From the NCBI GenBank assembly GCA_030595845.1, contig JAUVCL010000136.1, forward strand, positions 1-5,337: a stretch of DNA of 5,337 nucleotides, in the 5' to 3' direction. Positions 4,893 to 5,337 of the stretch are shown here, piece after piece. This stretch comes from Campylobacterota bacterium (GTDB lineage: Bacteria > Campylobacterota > Campylobacteria > Campylobacterales > Sulfurovaceae). Positions within the stretch are counted from its first letter, which is position 1; each line of letters begins with the position of its first letter. Below the pieces are notes generated by a model, which did no database searches, was not told where the DNA came from, and saw only the letters and a list, made by a program, of their open reading frames with translations. The position numbers and the translations under genes are program-made.

Positions 4893-5337
4893 ATGCGATT
4901 AATGCTAGTAATATTATTTTCTTTGACAATGTTGTTGAGTAAAGATATTTCTGAAAAACTCATGGTCAGTGGTGACAAAAATAGTACAACCACAGAGATG
5001 CATTTGTTGAAGTTAAAAATGGTCTTTATTGGCAATTCCAAAACCAGAGCATTACAGGAAAAATACAAATTAAATCTTGAAATAGAAACGCTCGATGAGT
5101 ATACAATGGTTGTCATAAAGCCTATAAAATCATTGGCTCTTAAAAATGAACTACTCCTATTTCTAAGCCCCCTTTTCCCCAATATATTTTCAATAGAAGA
5201 TCATAAAAGAGAGACAATAGCTCTTGAGGGTATGAACGAAAGTAAAATAATAAAAACACACACTACTCCTCACCAAAACAATACCATGCATCAAGCTAAG
5301 AGCTTGATAGAAGAGGTAGGGTTAGAGTGGACCGCGT
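4893..5337 (+). CDS. Secreted or membrane-anchored protein of unknown function, 3' end outside window
   Basis: A plus-strand frame is open from ATG 4893 to the window edge (148 codons plus one base). AAGGG at 4880-4884 gives a ribosome site eight bases upstream. An ATG at 4889 in another frame stops after about 17 codons. The first 16 residues (MRLMLVILFSLTMLLS) form a signal peptide or membrane anchor without a lipobox Cys. Residues 40-100 are a compact mixed alpha/beta-like domain: LKLKMVFIGNSKTRALQEKY, then LEIETLDEYTMVVIKPI, then LLLFLSPLFPNIFSI. The alternation of a short strand, a helix and a second strand carrying a Val/Ile-rich core is reminiscent of SPOR-like or other small periplasmic ligand-binding domains, but no motif fixes this. 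Residues 105-140 are polar and Thr/His/Asn-rich, like a linker, ending in SLIEEVGLEW. It is divergent from the desaturase. I do not recognise the family. Confidence 0.75.
   Translation, partial: MRLMLVILFSLTMLLSKDISEKLMVSGDKNSTTTEMHLLKLKMVFIGNSKTRALQEKYKLNLEIETLDEYTMVVIKPIKSLALKNELLLFLSPLFPNIFSIEDHKRETIALEGMNESKIIKTHTTPHQNNTMHQAKSLIEEVGLEWTA

Noticed and set aside
4814..5182. Minus-strand open frame of 122 codons
   Set aside because: It covers the divergent promoter region and is antisense to the plus-strand gene at 4893, which has a good ribosome site and a signal peptide. The minus-strand product is Ser/Ile/Asn-rich with no recognisable motif.

Overview
The window looks like a piece of a chromosome from a Campylobacterota (epsilonproteobacterial) organism, most like the Sulfurovum/Sulfurimonas group. 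The grounds are a low-GC sequence, TATAAT -10 boxes without clear -35 boxes, and the character of the conserved proteins. The placement comes from memory of these families, not from a search.

Layout. (1) Bases 1-117 are the 3' end of rplS (ribosomal protein L19). (2) Bases 118-327 hold no gene. They contain a compact nested inverted repeat (143-221) whose core resembles the centre of enterobacterial ERIC elements, then an AT-rich promoter. (3) Bases 328-1834 are a two-gene operon of uncharacterised multi-spanning membrane proteins with strongly basic C-termini. (4) On the minus strand, smpB (2786-2325, TTG start) overlaps by one base, as TAATG, a gene for a HutZ/HugZ-like heme-binding split-barrel protein (2325-1849). 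(5) Divergent from smpB, and separated from it by only 40 bases with a palindromic back-to-back -10 element, lies truC (2827-3570, tRNA pseudouridine-65 synthase), followed by a small VF530/DUF2132 protein (3577-3813). (6) A front-end-type membrane fatty acid desaturase lies on the minus strand (4785-3823), convergent with the VF530 gene. (7) After a 107-base divergent promoter region with a small palindrome and repeated C(A/G)CTATAA boxes, a secreted or membrane-anchored protein of unknown function starts at 4893 and runs off the window.

How the genes relate. rplS, smpB and truC are translation-related housekeeping genes. The HutZ-like protein points to heme uptake or breakdown, and the desaturase to oxygen-dependent remodelling of membrane lipids; both are accessory functions set among core genes. 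No CRISPR array, tRNA, transposase, phage gene or defence system was seen. The items most worth a second look are the structured repeat after rplS, the symmetric smpB/truC promoter with a probably leaderless truC mRNA, the smpB-hutZ coupling, and the unknown membrane-protein operon.
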